Shown: in pieces, positions 7,624 to 19,196 of the stretch
Layout of the letters: each line of letters opens with the position of its first letter
How positions within the stretch are numbered: the first letter of the stretch is position 1
DNA from: Pseudomonadota bacterium
Lineage (GTDB): Bacteria; Pseudomonadota; Alphaproteobacteria; Rhizobiales; Rhizobiaceae
DNA: 64,000 nucleotides
Assembly (NCBI GenBank): GCA_023457435.1
Contig: JAEWLS010000010.1
Coordinates: 98,211 to 162,210, forward strand
Direction: 5' to 3'
The notes under the pieces: model-generated
What the model saw: only the letters and a program-made list of their open reading frames with translations
The model's database searches: none
Told to the model about the DNA's origin: nothing
Position numbers and translations under genes: made by a program

Positions 7624-8117
7624 CGAGCGATTTCGCCGACCTCGAAGCCTGGCTGCGGATGGGCGAGACCATCTATCTCGGCAGCCATACGTTCGAAGCC
7701 GAAGAGATCAAGGCGTTCGCGCGGAAGTACGACCCGCAGCCGTTCCACCTCGACGAAAAGCTTGCGGAGAAGAGCGTGTTCGGCCGGCTGTGCGCGTCGG
7801 GGTGGCACACCTGCGCGATGTGGATGCGGCACAATCTGCAGCACCGCGAGGATGCCGGCGACGCGCCGTGGACCGGCGAAGCGCCGGCGCCGGTGTTCGG
7901 ACCATCGCCCGGTTTCGAGAATTTGAAGTGGCTGAAACCCGTCTATGCCGGCGACACGGTCACTTTCTGGCGCCGCGCCGAGTCACACCGCGCGATGTCG
8001 TCGCGGCCGGGCTGGCGGGTGATGATCATTGTGTGCGGGGCGGACGACGCGGCGGGGAACACCGTGCTGCAGTTCGACAGCGCCGTGCTGCTCAAGGTCG
8101 AATCCGCGCTGGCTTGA
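7620..8117 (+). CDS. MaoC-family dehydratase (second of a tandem pair)
   Basis: A 165-residue hot-dog protein similar to the gene before it: FARKYDPQPFHLDE matches the neighbour's FAKQFDMQPMHMDE, and RLCASGWHTCAMWMR matches its GLSASGWHTCGMFMR. The pair therefore looks like an old tandem duplication. It probably hydrates enoyl-CoA or a related thioester. The ATG overlaps the previous stop by four bases. Its last 26 bases overlap the 3' end of the converging membrane-protein gene. Confidence 0.9.
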   Translation: MTSDFADLEAWLRMGETIYLGSHTFEAEEIKAFARKYDPQPFHLDEKLAEKSVFGRLCASGWHTCAMWMRHNLQHREDAGDAPWTGEAPAPVFGPSPGFENLKWLKPVYAGDTVTFWRRAESHRAMSSRPGWRVMIIVCGADDAAGNTVLQFDSAVLLKVESALA

Positions 8118-8940
8118 AGATCATCAGCACCGACAGCACCCAGATCGCGCCGAACGCCAGCATATAGAAGACAGGGAACGGCCGGGAAGCGACCATGTTG
8201 ACCTGCGCCGCGACGGACACGCCCAGGCCGTAGGAAGCTGCGAGCGCATGGACCTGGAGGCGCAGCGCGCGGTCGCGCCGGGCAGCGAACAGGGCGACCG
8301 AGAGCGTGATCAGCATCGTGGCGATCAGACGCGAGGTCAGCGGATCCTGCGGCCAGTTGAAGATCATCGGCCACGGCGCGTCCGGACGAATGAACAGCGC
8401 AAGGCCCCACAAGCCAAGTATCACGCCTGCTGCGTGCAGATAGCTCGCCTCGAAGCTTCCCGCGGCGACCGGCTCAACCGTGGCCGCACGCGGCTCGCGC
8501 AGCGCCACCAGCGCCGTCGCGCCGAGCCCGAGGACGGCGGCGAAGAAGCCCCAGGTGATCGCCGCAGCAGGATCGAAACGATCGCGGTGCAGCCCGAGGG
8601 CAGCCGCGGCGAGTGGGACGAGATAAACCGCGACCAGCAGTGCCTGCAGGCGCCCACCCGCCGGCGACGGACGCTGCAGCACGATGAGACCCGACACGCC
8701 GAAAGCGAGCGCCGCGGCGGCGAGCATGCGCGAGGCGAGGAGCGGCAGATCCCAGGCGAACGAGGCCGGCGCGTCAGCCCACCAGAACGGCGCACCGACC
8801 AGTGCGCCGACTGTGGACACGATGAGCGAAACGCGGGCAGCTGCGGAAACGCCCTCGAGGCGCGGCCACCAGCGCCAGAATCCGAGCCCGAGCCCGACGG
8901 CGAGGATGGCTGCCCCGGCAACGAACCACATGTCCTGCAT
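8092..8940 (-). CDS. Multi-pass membrane protein of unknown function
   Basis: A 282-residue protein with about eight hydrophobic helices, beginning MQDMWFVAGAAILAVGLGLG; no family was recognised. Trp, Arg and Pro are frequent in the loops. The start at 8940 is chosen over the open frame to 9096 because AGGGGGAG lies 6-13 bases upstream and the added residues have no membrane or domain character. Its leader contains the GAAC-N7-GAAC element shared with divergent uvrB, so it may be DNA-damage inducible. The 3' end overlaps the second MaoC gene by 26 bases. Confidence 0.75.
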   Translation of the reverse strand: MQDMWFVAGAAILAVGLGLGFWRWWPRLEGVSAAARVSLIVSTVGALVGAPFWWADAPASFAWDLPLLASRMLAAAALAFGVSGLIVLQRPSPAGGRLQALLVAVYLVPLAAAALGLHRDRFDPAAAITWGFFAAVLGLGATALVALREPRAATVEPVAAGSFEASYLHAAGVILGLWGLALFIRPDAPWPMIFNWPQDPLTSRLIATMLITLSVALFAARRDRALRLQVHALAASYGLGVSVAAQVNMVASRPFPVFYMLAFGAIWVLSVLMIFKPARIRP

Positions 8941-8944
8941 GTCC

Positions 8945-8959
8945 GAACTCCCCCTGAAC
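8945..8959. promoter_or_regulatory. Putative LexA (SOS) box, alphaproteobacterial type
   Basis: GAAC at 8945-8948 and GAAC at 8956-8959 are separated by exactly seven bases, the direct-repeat SOS box known for Alphaproteobacteria (GTTC-N7-GTTC on the other strand). It lies 124 bases before the uvrB ATG and 4 bases before the membrane-protein ATG, overlapping that gene's ribosome site. Binding by LexA is inferred from the perfect match and the neighbouring repair gene. Confidence 0.7.
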
Positions 8960-9083
8960 AAGACATGCCAGAAACGCCCGCCGGCGCAAGCTGCCATCTC
9001 CTGACAATACCCTGTCAGCGGCAGTGCGGTTCGCTGGCGCTCCCGCCCTTCCCATCGCCTCGGACTCTGCCCATATTCTTCTG

Positions 9084-12061
<2,978 letters not shown>

Positions 12062-12065
<4 letters not shown>

Positions 12066-12664
12066 GGCTCGCGCTGGGGGTGTTTTCGCTGGCTGCGACG
12101 TCGCTGATGGCGACGCCGGCACCAGCCGCGGAATGGACGGCGACCGAACTTGTCAAACTGTACAAGGTCGCCGGCAAGACGCCGATCGAACTCTACGAGG
12201 CGATCGGCGCGAAAGGTCCCTTGCTCGGCGGCTCGTCGCGCGCAATCGCCGTCACCACCTTCGATCTCAAATGGCGGCGCGACTACCAGCCCCAGCCCGA
12301 CGGCTCGTGCACGCTGGCGAGCGCAATTCCGTTCCTCACGATCACCTACAGCTGGCCCGTGCCGTCACAGCACCTCGCAGAACCGGTCGCCTCGCTGTGG
12401 AAGACGTTCCGCGACGGAATCGAGCGCCATGAGAGGGTACATGGCGAGATGATCCGCGCCATGACGCAACGCATCCTCGACACGACCGTCGGCGTTACGG
12501 TCGCCAACGATCCGCAATGCACGAAGATCCGGAAGGAGCTCCAGGCTCCGCTCGCGGCGGCGTCCGCCGAGCAGCGCCAGAAGAGCCGAGACTTCGACAA
12601 GGCGGAGATGAGCGACGGCGGCAACGTTCACCAGCTGATACTGGCGCTGGTGAACGGCGGGTAG
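12062..12664 (+). CDS. Secreted DUF922-family protein, possible metalloprotease
   Basis: A 200-residue exported protein; a signal peptide of about 22 residues ends near TPAPAA. The mature part carries FRDGIERHERVHGEMI, where HERVH resembles an HExxH zinc site, as in DUF922 proteins, which are predicted zinc-dependent periplasmic proteases. The start is TTG at 12062, overlapping the uvrB stop, so its translation is coupled to uvrB. Proteolytic activity is unproven for the family as far as I know. Confidence 0.75.
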
Positions 12665-12716
12665 GAAGTTTGCTCCTTTCGAGATACAAATATCCAATTG
12701 ATGGGATGCCGGTCAC

Positions 12717-12917
12717 ATGACCAAGCTCGAGAAGATCCAGGAATCGGTGGAAGCGCTGTCCGACAAGGAGTTGCGCAGGCTCAGCGAATGGCTCGACGAG
12801 CTGCGAGCGCAGCGCTGGGACAGGCAGATCGAGGAGGATGCGAAGGCCGGCAGGCTGGACAAGCTTGCGGACCAGGCCCTTGCCGATTTCTATGCCGGTA
12901 AAACGCGGCCGTTGTGA
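12717..12917 (+). CDS. Antitoxin of a ParE/RelE-type toxin-antitoxin pair
   Basis: A 66-residue, highly charged helical protein with the C-terminal pattern LDKLADQALADFYAGKTRPL typical of short antitoxins paired with ParE/RelE-fold toxins. The N-terminal half (LEKIQESVEALSDKELRRLS) is helical and probably mediates dimerisation. Its stop overlaps the toxin start by four bases (GTGA), giving translational coupling. It is preceded by an AT-rich 50-base gap after the DUF922 gene that probably holds its promoter. Confidence 0.75.
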   Translation: MTKLEKIQESVEALSDKELRRLSEWLDELRAQRWDRQIEEDAKAGRLDKLADQALADFYAGKTRPL

Positions 12918-13171
12918 ATCATCGAGCAAACGCCGAGTTTTGGGCGAGGTATGATCGCCTCGATACCGATATCAAGCGGCTGGCGGACAAAAACTTCAAG
13001 CTGCTGCGCAGCAATCCGCGTCACCCATCGCTCCAGTTCAAGCCCGTAAGTTCACGGCTATGGTCGGTGCGTGTTGGTCTCGATTTTCGCGCCGTCGCCG
13101 TGCGCCGCGATGACGACGTTATCTGGTTTTGGATCGGCCCGCACGACGAGTACAACAAGCTCCTGAAGTAG
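12914..13171 (+). CDS. ParE/RelE-superfamily toxin
   Basis: An 85-residue protein with the compact beta-rich toxin fold: an N-terminal helical pair (FWARYDRLDTDIKRLADKNFKLLRS), then strands around LWSVRVGLDFRAVAVRRDDDVIWFWIG and an ending HDEYNKLL. RelE members cleave ribosome-bound mRNA, while ParE members poison gyrase; sequence alone does not separate the two here. The GTG start is embedded in the antitoxin stop. Both frames are intact, unlike the PIN module at 4.2 kb. Confidence 0.8.
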   Translation: MNHRANAEFWARYDRLDTDIKRLADKNFKLLRSNPRHPSLQFKPVSSRLWSVRVGLDFRAVAVRRDDDVIWFWIGPHDEYNKLLK

Positions 13172-13211
13172 CGCCATCGTGCCGAAACAATCGCCGCCGA
13201 AAAGCCGCGGC

Positions 13212-13919
13212 ATGAAACGCTTCGTTCTCCTAACCCTTGCCCTCGGGCTTATCTCCGCAAGCGCCATGGCCGGAACGGTTTCGGGCATCGCGGTGGACGA
13301 GAACGGCCAGCCGCTCCCCGGCGTCAACGTCGAGGTCGTCTACCAGACCTACAACGCCGACAAGATCATGGGGTACGGCGCCAGCATCAAGGCCGAGACC
13401 GTGACCAATGCCGAGGGCCGGTATTCGGTGAGCCTGGAGCGGTTACCGCCGGGCGAGTACTCGGCCCATGCCTACACCGTCGTCAACAATGGTGGGCGAC
13501 CGACGAACATCGACCTCGTGCCCGACGACGACGCGACCTTCGCCAGCACCGCCGACACGGTGCGAAATTTCTCGGGCGGCTACTACGAGTTCACGGACGA
13601 CGACCCGTATGGAAACGGCGGCCTTTTCGTGCTGAACAACGCGATCGGCGACGACACCGATCTCTCGTCGGCGGAGGTTACCCTCGAAAACCTGTCGACG
13701 ACGCGTACGATCGTAAAGACCGTACGCCCGAGCGGCGAGGGGCTCATCGTGAGCGGCGTGCCGTTCGGAACGTACCGCGCATCGGTTAGGGTGAACGGCC
13801 GTCCGATGCGGATCGCGCTCTGGGGGCCGAACCATGACGGACAGTTCCACGACTCGGTCGTGCACGACTTCACGATGGGCTGGCTCGGCAACCAGTTCCA
13901 GGCCCAGGTGAGACCGTAG
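13212..13919 (+). CDS. Secreted protein with carboxypeptidase-regulatory-like domain
   Basis: A 235-residue exported protein; the signal peptide MKRFVLLTLALGLISASAMA is followed by TVSGIAVDENGQPLPGVNVEV, a typical prealbumin-like carboxypeptidase regulatory fold that often mediates adhesion or stabilises secreted proteins. A second beta-rich repeat seems to start near residue 145. It has no cysteines and no enzyme motif. The ATG at 13212 gives a clean signal peptide; an in-frame GTG at 13179 would add 11 basic residues. Neither has a good ribosome site. Function unknown. Confidence 0.7.
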   Translation: MKRFVLLTLALGLISASAMAGTVSGIAVDENGQPLPGVNVEVVYQTYNADKIMGYGASIKAETVTNAEGRYSVSLERLPPGEYSAHAYTVVNNGGRPTNIDLVPDDDATFASTADTVRNFSGGYYEFTDDDPYGNGGLFVLNNAIGDDTDLSSAEVTLENLSTTRTIVKTVRPSGEGLIVSGVPFGTYRASVRVNGRPMRIALWGPNHDGQFHDSVVHDFTMGWLGNQFQAQVRP

Positions 13920-14050
13920 CTTCAGCCTGCACTTTCGCACGTCAGCAAGCATTAGGTCGAACGGCAATTCCAAAGCTTGCGCTCCACGTGTCGGGATTCG
14001 CCGGTGCCGAACGTCCTCGATACGTTGGAACACCAGAAGGAGACATGCAG

Positions 14051-14404
14051 ATGGCTTATGTCGACGGCTTCATCGTCCCGGTGCCGAAGGACAAGAAGGA
14101 GGAGTACCGCAAGATGGCGGAACTCGGTCAGAAGGTCTGGAAGGAGCACGGCGCAATCGACTACGTCGAATGCTTCGGCGACGATGTGCCCTATGGCGAA
14201 CTGACATCGTTTCCGCGCGCCGTGCAGGCCAAGGATGACGAAATCGTCGTGTTCTCCTGGATCGTCTATCGCTCGCGCGAAGAGCGGGACGCGATCAACA
14301 AGAAGGTCATGAACGACCCGCGCATGACGGGCTCGATGGAGACGATGCCGTTCGACGGCAAGCGCATGATCTTCGGCGGTTTCGTCCCGTTCCTCGGGCT
14401 TTAG
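14051..14404 (+). CDS. DUF1428 family protein
   Basis: A 117-residue protein, the normal length for DUF1428, with the characteristic start MAYVDGFIVPVPKDKKEEYR and the middle FSWIVYRSREERD. The fold is a dimeric ferredoxin-like alpha/beta barrel resembling stress or antibiotic-biosynthesis monooxygenase-like domains; no activity is established. AAGGAG ends eight bases before the ATG at 14051, which favours it over the ATG at 14045. Its stop overlaps the converging GNAT gene by four bases (TTAG). Confidence 0.9.
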   Translation: MAYVDGFIVPVPKDKKEEYRKMAELGQKVWKEHGAIDYVECFGDDVPYGELTSFPRAVQAKDDEIVVFSWIVYRSREERDAINKKVMNDPRMTGSMETMPFDGKRMIFGGFVPFLGL

Positions 14405-14931
14405 CCAAGCCGCTTGTACATGAACGTGCAATCATCGAGGCGGTCCTCGAACACGTCGCGCGCGTAGGCGGGAATGATTCCGGCCGTCTCGAAGCCGACG
14501 GAGGCATAAAGCGGCTCGGCGAAGTCGCCGGTCCGCGTGTCGAGCGTAATCAAGGTCCGGCCCAGCGCACGGGCGCGGCGCTCCGCCTCGGCGATCAAGG
14601 CGCGGGCGATCCCGCGCCGGCGATAGGCCGGGTGCACGATCATCTTGCGTAGCTCCGCCCGGTGCATCTGGTTCGGCGGCGTATCGTAGTCGAGCTGGAG
14701 CGAGCCGACGATGTCGCCGCCGATCCGCGCGGCCAGAAGGATCAACCCGCCGGCACGCAGCGGAGCCAGCACCTTGCGCGTCCAGAATGCCTCCGCGTCG
14801 CCCAGCGGGAATGGCATGACGAAATTGATGCTGGCGCCGGCGTGAACGCACTCATGCAGCAGCTTCGCGAAGGCGGAAAGCTCGGCGGACAGGCCGTCCG
14901 CGTCGATATAGTCGATCGAGAGTTCAGTCAT
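14401..14931 (-). CDS. GNAT-family N-acetyltransferase
   Basis: A 176-residue acetyltransferase. The acetyl-CoA-binding motif A is HPAYRRRGIARALIAEAE (about residues 94-111), preceded by the strand LRKMIVH, and the C-terminal part YASVGFETAGIIPAYA is the usual motif B. The acceptor substrate cannot be predicted. The start at 14931 places the domain at the normal distance from the N-terminus; the frame remains open to 15252, but that extension is low-quality sequence. Confidence 0.88.
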   Translation of the reverse strand: MTELSIDYIDADGLSAELSAFAKLLHECVHAGASINFVMPFPLGDAEAFWTRKVLAPLRAGGLILLAARIGGDIVGSLQLDYDTPPNQMHRAELRKMIVHPAYRRRGIARALIAEAERRARALGRTLITLDTRTGDFAEPLYASVGFETAGIIPAYARDVFEDRLDDCTFMYKRLG

Positions 14932-15034
14932 TCTCGCATCATGAAGAGGAAGCGGCGCCGAGGTCAACGGCCGCCATGTTGCGGCCATCGAATGGCTGAT
15001 AGCATATGCCGTTGCGGAAGGATGCTGGATAAAG

Positions 15035-17566
15035 ATGTTCGGCAGAATGTGCCGGTTTGCATGCGCAGGCACCCTTGTCCTTTTGGCGGTGCTAACCTCC
15101 GCGCGGGCCGAGGATCGCGCCCTGCGGGGCGTGGCGCTGGTCATCGGACAGTCCGCATACGAGCAGCTGGGCCCGCTGTCCAACACCGCCAACGACGCCC
15201 GCGCACTAGACCGGTTGCTCAGCGACCTCGGCTTCGACGTGGACGCCGTCATTGACGGAAGCCGACAGCGGATCGAGCGGGCCCTACGGCGCTTCTCCGA
15301 GGATGCCGCCGATGCCGACGTTGCGCTGCTCTACTATGCCGGACATGGCATCGAGGCAGGCGGCGAGAACTTCCTCGTGCCCGTCAACGCGCGGCTTCCG
15401 TCCACGGGCTCGGCAGCCGACCTGATCGCGCTTTCCAGGCTGGTTGAGGAGCTGCGGCGCACGGTGCCGGTGACCATCGTCTTGCTCGACGCCTGTCGCG
15501 ACAATCCCTACCCGCCCGGCACGAAGATCGGCGCGGGCGCCGAGGCTCGGCCTATCGCGGATACAGGTCTCGGTATCCTGCGCGGCGCCAGCTCCCTGCG
15601 AAATGACGGCGGCGAGTCTCTCGGCACCGTGATCGGCTTTGCCGCGGAGCCGGGCCGGGCAGCGCTGGACGGCGCTCCCGGCAGCAACAGCCCCTACGCT
15701 GCCGCTCTCATCAAGCACCTCCCTGCATCAGGCTTCGCCTTCGGCGACGTCATGACGCTGGTCGCAGAGGAGGTGTATCTGAAGACGGCGGGCCGACAGC
15801 TGCCCTGGATCAATGCCAGCTTGCGGCGTCTGCTCTTCTTCGGCGTGGAGACCGAACCGAAAGGTGGCGACGAGCAGGCGATTCGTTCCGGCCGGCGCTC
15901 GCTGCTGCTCCAGATCGCCGCCGTGCCGCCCGACAAGCGCGCGCTGGTCGAGCGCGTCGCCGCCAGCAACGGCGTGCCGCTCGATGCCCTCTACGGCATG
16001 CTCGGCATCCTTGGCATCGACACCAGCCAAGGCGATCTCGAGCAGCTTCTATCCAAGGGTGCCGAACGCCTGCGCGACATGCGGGCGGCGCGCGATGCGC
16101 AGACGCTCGAGGATGCGGAGATCGTCCGTCTCGCCGGACTGGCTGAGCGCGCGGAAGAAGAAGGCGCCATCGGCCTCGCGCTCGAATTCCGGGCAAAGGC
16201 CAGCAGCCGCGCCGACGCGCTCGACCGGACGCTCGACCAGGCCGAATTGGACATAGCGGCGCGCCGGCGCGAGCTTGCCGCCACCTATCGCCGTCATGCC
16301 GAAACCGCGAGCCTGAACTTCGACTTCGCCGTCGCGGCACAACGTTTCGGCGATGCCTACTCACAAGTCGAACAGCTCGACCATGCCCTTGCATACGAAA
16401 TGAAGGTCCTCGAGGCCAACGCGCTCGCAGACCTCGGTCTCTACGGCGGCGACAATCGCGCCCTGTTGCGCAGCGTTGCCGCCTACGAGGCCGCCGCCGG
16501 TTTGGGGCGCAGCGAGCGGAACAGCGGCCGCGACGCCGCGCTGTTGACGAATGCCGCCGTCGTGATGACGCAAATCTTCGGCCGCAGCGGCGATGTCGCC
16601 TGGCTGACGAAGGCGGAAGCGAACTACGAGCGCGCGCTTGCCATGCAGACAGATCGGCGTGACCGGGCGGCCACGCTGCTCAATCTCGGCAGCCTTTTCG
16701 AAGTCAGGGCCGACCGCGGCGGCGGGCCGGCAGATTTGCATCGGGCCCTGGAGGCCTACAGCGAAGCGTCGGCGGTGTTCACGCGCGAGAATGACGCGGA
16801 GCAGTGGGCAGGCTTGCAGATGAATATCGGCGGGGTCCACGCCCGCCTCGGTTCGTGGGGTGGCGGTGCGGGCGAGTTCCGCACGGCAGTGGCGGCCATC
16901 GAACAGGCGCTCGAGATCTGGACGCACAGCGCGCATCCCGTGAACTGGGCACTCGCGCAATCGAACCTCGGCAGCGCGCTACACGCGCTCGGCGCTGCGA
17001 AGCGCGACGCCTCGCTCGTGCGGCGTGGCATCGCCGCAATCGAGGCATCGCAGGAGATCGCCACGCGCGAGCGCCAGCCCATGTCGTGGGCAGGGGACAT
17101 GAACAATCTCGGCTCGGCCTATCTGACGCTGGCGGAGCTTGACCGTGAACCCGCCTTCTACGGCCGCGCGGTCAACGCTTATCGCGCTGCGCGCACGGTG
17201 TTCGCGGCGGCGGGCGACGGACAGTCCACGCTCTCGACCTTCTACAATGAGGGTCGCGCGCTGATGCTGCGCGGACGCGAGGGACAAGACCCGGCAATCC
17301 TGCGCGAAGCGCTGGAGGTGCTGGATGCAACCATTACGACAATCGCGCCGCATGGTAACCCGATCGCCCGGGCGCGCTTCCGGTCGGTGAGCGGCGAAGC
17401 TCTGTTCGCGCTCGGATCGATCGAGCGCGACAAGTCGATACTGCGGCGCGCGCGCGCGGCATTCGACGACGCGCGCAGGACTTACAGGGATTCGGGCATG
17501 GGTGAGACCGGACAGGCCTTCTGGGCGAAGCAGATCGCCGCGATCGATGCCGAACTCAAGCGCTAG
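15035..17566 (+). CDS. Secreted caspase-family (C14) protein with TPR-like repeats
   Basis: An 843-residue exported protein. After a signal peptide (about residues 1-25) comes a caspase/metacaspase p20 domain (residues 29-270): LVIGQSAYEQLGPL, catalytic His104 in LLYYAGHGIE and catalytic Cys154 in LLDACRDNP are both intact. The remaining 550 residues are mainly helical, with repeats of about 40-50 residues of TPR/Sel1 character (for example ALAQSNLGSALHALG and WAGDMNNLGSAYLTLAEL). Bacterial metacaspase-like enzymes usually cleave after basic residues. Export implies a periplasmic or extracellular target. Its stop codon shares CTAG with the converging MFS gene. Confidence 0.88.
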   Translation: MFGRMCRFACAGTLVLLAVLTSARAEDRALRGVALVIGQSAYEQLGPLSNTANDARALDRLLSDLGFDVDAVIDGSRQRIERALRRFSEDAADADVALLYYAGHGIEAGGENFLVPVNARLPSTGSAADLIALSRLVEELRRTVPVTIVLLDACRDNPYPPGTKIGAGAEARPIADTGLGILRGASSLRNDGGESLGTVIGFAAEPGRAALDGAPGSNSPYAAALIKHLPASGFAFGDVMTLVAEEVYLKTAGRQLPWINASLRRLLFFGVETEPKGGDEQAIRSGRRSLLLQIAAVPPDKRALVERVAASNGVPLDALYGMLGILGIDTSQGDLEQLLSKGAERLRDMRAARDAQTLEDAEIVRLAGLAERAEEEGAIGLALEFRAKASSRADALDRTLDQAELDIAARRRELAATYRRHAETASLNFDFAVAAQRFGDAYSQVEQLDHALAYEMKVLEANALADLGLYGGDNRALLRSVAAYEAAAGLGRSERNSGRDAALLTNAAVVMTQIFGRSGDVAWLTKAEANYERALAMQTDRRDRAATLLNLGSLFEVRADRGGGPADLHRALEAYSEASAVFTRENDAEQWAGLQMNIGGVHARLGSWGGGAGEFRTAVAAIEQALEIWTHSAHPVNWALAQSNLGSALHALGAAKRDASLVRRGIAAIEASQEIATRERQPMSWAGDMNNLGSAYLTLAELDREPAFYGRAVNAYRAARTVFAAAGDGQSTLSTFYNEGRALMLRGREGQDPAILREALEVLDATITTIAPHGNPIARARFRSVSGEALFALGSIERDKSILRRARAAFDDARRTYRDSGMGETGQAFWAKQIAAIDAELKR

Positions 17567-18756
17567 CGCAGCTGCGGGCGCATCAGGGCGACCGCTCCGA
17601 ACGCGACGGCGGAGCCCATGGCAGCCACGAAGACCGACCACAAGGCGATCTGCGGCGAGAAGCGGGACAGCGCCAAAGCGAACGCGAAAGGCGCGCCGGA
17701 CGACATCACCTGGCGGGCGGCCGTAGCCCAGCCCAGCACTGCGCCATAGCCTGCCCGACCAAAGAGCTCCAGCGGCAGCGTCCCGCTGACAATGCTATGG
17801 AGCCCCGACCCCATGCCGAAGAGCAGTATGAACGCGACGGCGCCCGCCGGCGTCGGCGCTATCGCCAGCGCGGCAAGCCCGCCCGCCGTGAGCATGCATG
17901 AAACCACCGCGAGGTTGGCCTGACGCATGCGGCTGCCAAACAGGAGACTGAGCAGACGAATGGCGACCTGCGCGGGACCGAAAAGCCCAGCAATCCAGAG
18001 CGAAGAGGCGCCCAGTCCAAGTGCATCGAGCGTGGGCACCATCACGCCGAGCACGCCGTAAAGCGCCAGCGACAGCAGTGCGAAACCGAGGAGCATGAAG
18101 ACGAAGGCGGCTCGACGTTGCGCGCCCTGTGGAAACAAGGCGGGCGGGGACGCCGAGACGTCTTCCGTCCTCGTTGGGCCGCTGGCTCTCTGGCCGCGAG
18201 CGAGGAAGACGTGCGCCGGCGCGCAAACGAGCAGGTTCGCGGCGGCGAACAGCAGATAGATCGTCCGCCAATCGAGATGCGTGTGCATGAAGCCGGTGAG
18301 CGGCCAGAAGATGGTCGAAGCAAAGCCGGCGATCAGCGTCAGATGCGTGATGGCGAGCGCTGGCCGCGGCGTTCCGCTCTGCACCAGGGCCACGAACGCA
18401 GCGGAGTAGAATACGGTCGACGCGGTTACCTGCGTGGCGACGAGCACAGCGGCGAATGTATATTTTTCAGGCGCGATCGCGGTCAGCGCGACGAAGAGGG
18501 CGGTGAGTGCGGAGCCGCCAGCCATCAGGCTCGCCGCGCCGTAGCGGTCCGCGAGCCGTCCGGCCGTCGGTGCCGCGAGGCTGGCTGTCAGCAACGCCAC
18601 CGAGAACGCGCCGAAAATCCAATCCGCGGTAACCCCGAAATCGGCCGCCATGTCGGCCGACAGCGTCGCAAACGAGTAATACAGGGTGCCGTAGCCGACA
18701 ATTTGCGTCAGGCCGAGAAGCCACACCGCGCCACTGTGGGACCGCTGGGTGGTCAT
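17563..18756 (-). CDS. MFS transporter
   Basis: A 397-residue major facilitator protein with about 12 hydrophobic segments. The conserved cytoplasmic loop between helices 2 and 3 reads GRLADRYGAASLMAGGS. The N-terminal WLLGLTQIVGYGTLYYSFA is common to a clade of alphaproteobacterial MFS exporters of unknown substrate. The 3' end overlaps the caspase gene by the shared CTAG. It lies 27 bases downstream of clpS on the same strand and might be co-transcribed with it. Confidence 0.85.
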   Translation of the reverse strand: MTTQRSHSGAVWLLGLTQIVGYGTLYYSFATLSADMAADFGVTADWIFGAFSVALLTASLAAPTAGRLADRYGAASLMAGGSALTALFVALTAIAPEKYTFAAVLVATQVTASTVFYSAAFVALVQSGTPRPALAITHLTLIAGFASTIFWPLTGFMHTHLDWRTIYLLFAAANLLVCAPAHVFLARGQRASGPTRTEDVSASPPALFPQGAQRRAAFVFMLLGFALLSLALYGVLGVMVPTLDALGLGASSLWIAGLFGPAQVAIRLLSLLFGSRMRQANLAVVSCMLTAGGLAALAIAPTPAGAVAFILLFGMGSGLHSIVSGTLPLELFGRAGYGAVLGWATAARQVMSSGAPFAFALALSRFSPQIALWSVFVAAMGSAVAFGAVALMRPQLR

Positions 18757-18783
18757 CGGGGGTTGCCGGGCGCTGCGTAGCGA

Positions 18784-19089
18784 TCAGGTTTCCGGCTCGG
18801 TGGTGAAGAGTAGCGGAAAGCCCGCCGCCTTTCCGGCATCGGTGGCGCGCGTCGCCTTGGTCTCGGCGACGTCCTTCGTATAGACCGCCACCACGCAGGC
18901 GCCGCGTCGATGCGCGGTGATCATTACCTTGAAAGCCTCATCCTCGCTCATTCGGAATTCAGCCTTCAAGATGCGCGTCACGAACTCGCGCGGCGTGAAG
19001 TCGTCGTTGACGAGCATAACCTTGTGAAGCTTCGGCCTCTCTGTCTTGAGCTTCGGTACGACCTTCGGCCGAGTGACGATGTCAGCCAT
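18784..19089 (-). CDS. clpS: ATP-dependent Clp protease adaptor ClpS
   Basis: A 101-residue adaptor that docks on the ClpA N-domain and delivers N-end-rule substrates to ClpAP. The core has HKVMLVNDDFTPREFV, with the Asn-Asp-Asp/Glu pocket for the N-degron, and MITAHRRGACVVAVYTKDVAETK. The start MADIVTRPK at 19089 is the usual alphaproteobacterial N-terminus; 39 codons of open frame upstream are not conserved in character. clpA is not adjacent in this window. The gene diverges from the FMN reductase gene over about 107 bases. Confidence 0.95.
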   Translation of the reverse strand: MADIVTRPKVVPKLKTERPKLHKVMLVNDDFTPREFVTRILKAEFRMSEDEAFKVMITAHRRGACVVAVYTKDVAETKATRATDAGKAAGFPLLFTTEPET

Positions 19090-19196
19090 CGAATTCTTCG
19101 CTTTGAGGAATTCCCGATTATCGCATGAGCAAAGGTGCACACGCAACCCGGCCCTTCGCCCTGCGTTTTGCAAGCATCCATGACAGGGAGGCACAG

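Noticed and set aside
14969..14986. GGCCGC-CATGTT-GCGGCC inverted repeat before the caspase gene as an operator
   Set aside because: Six-base GC arms are frequent by chance at this GC content, and nothing else supports regulation there.
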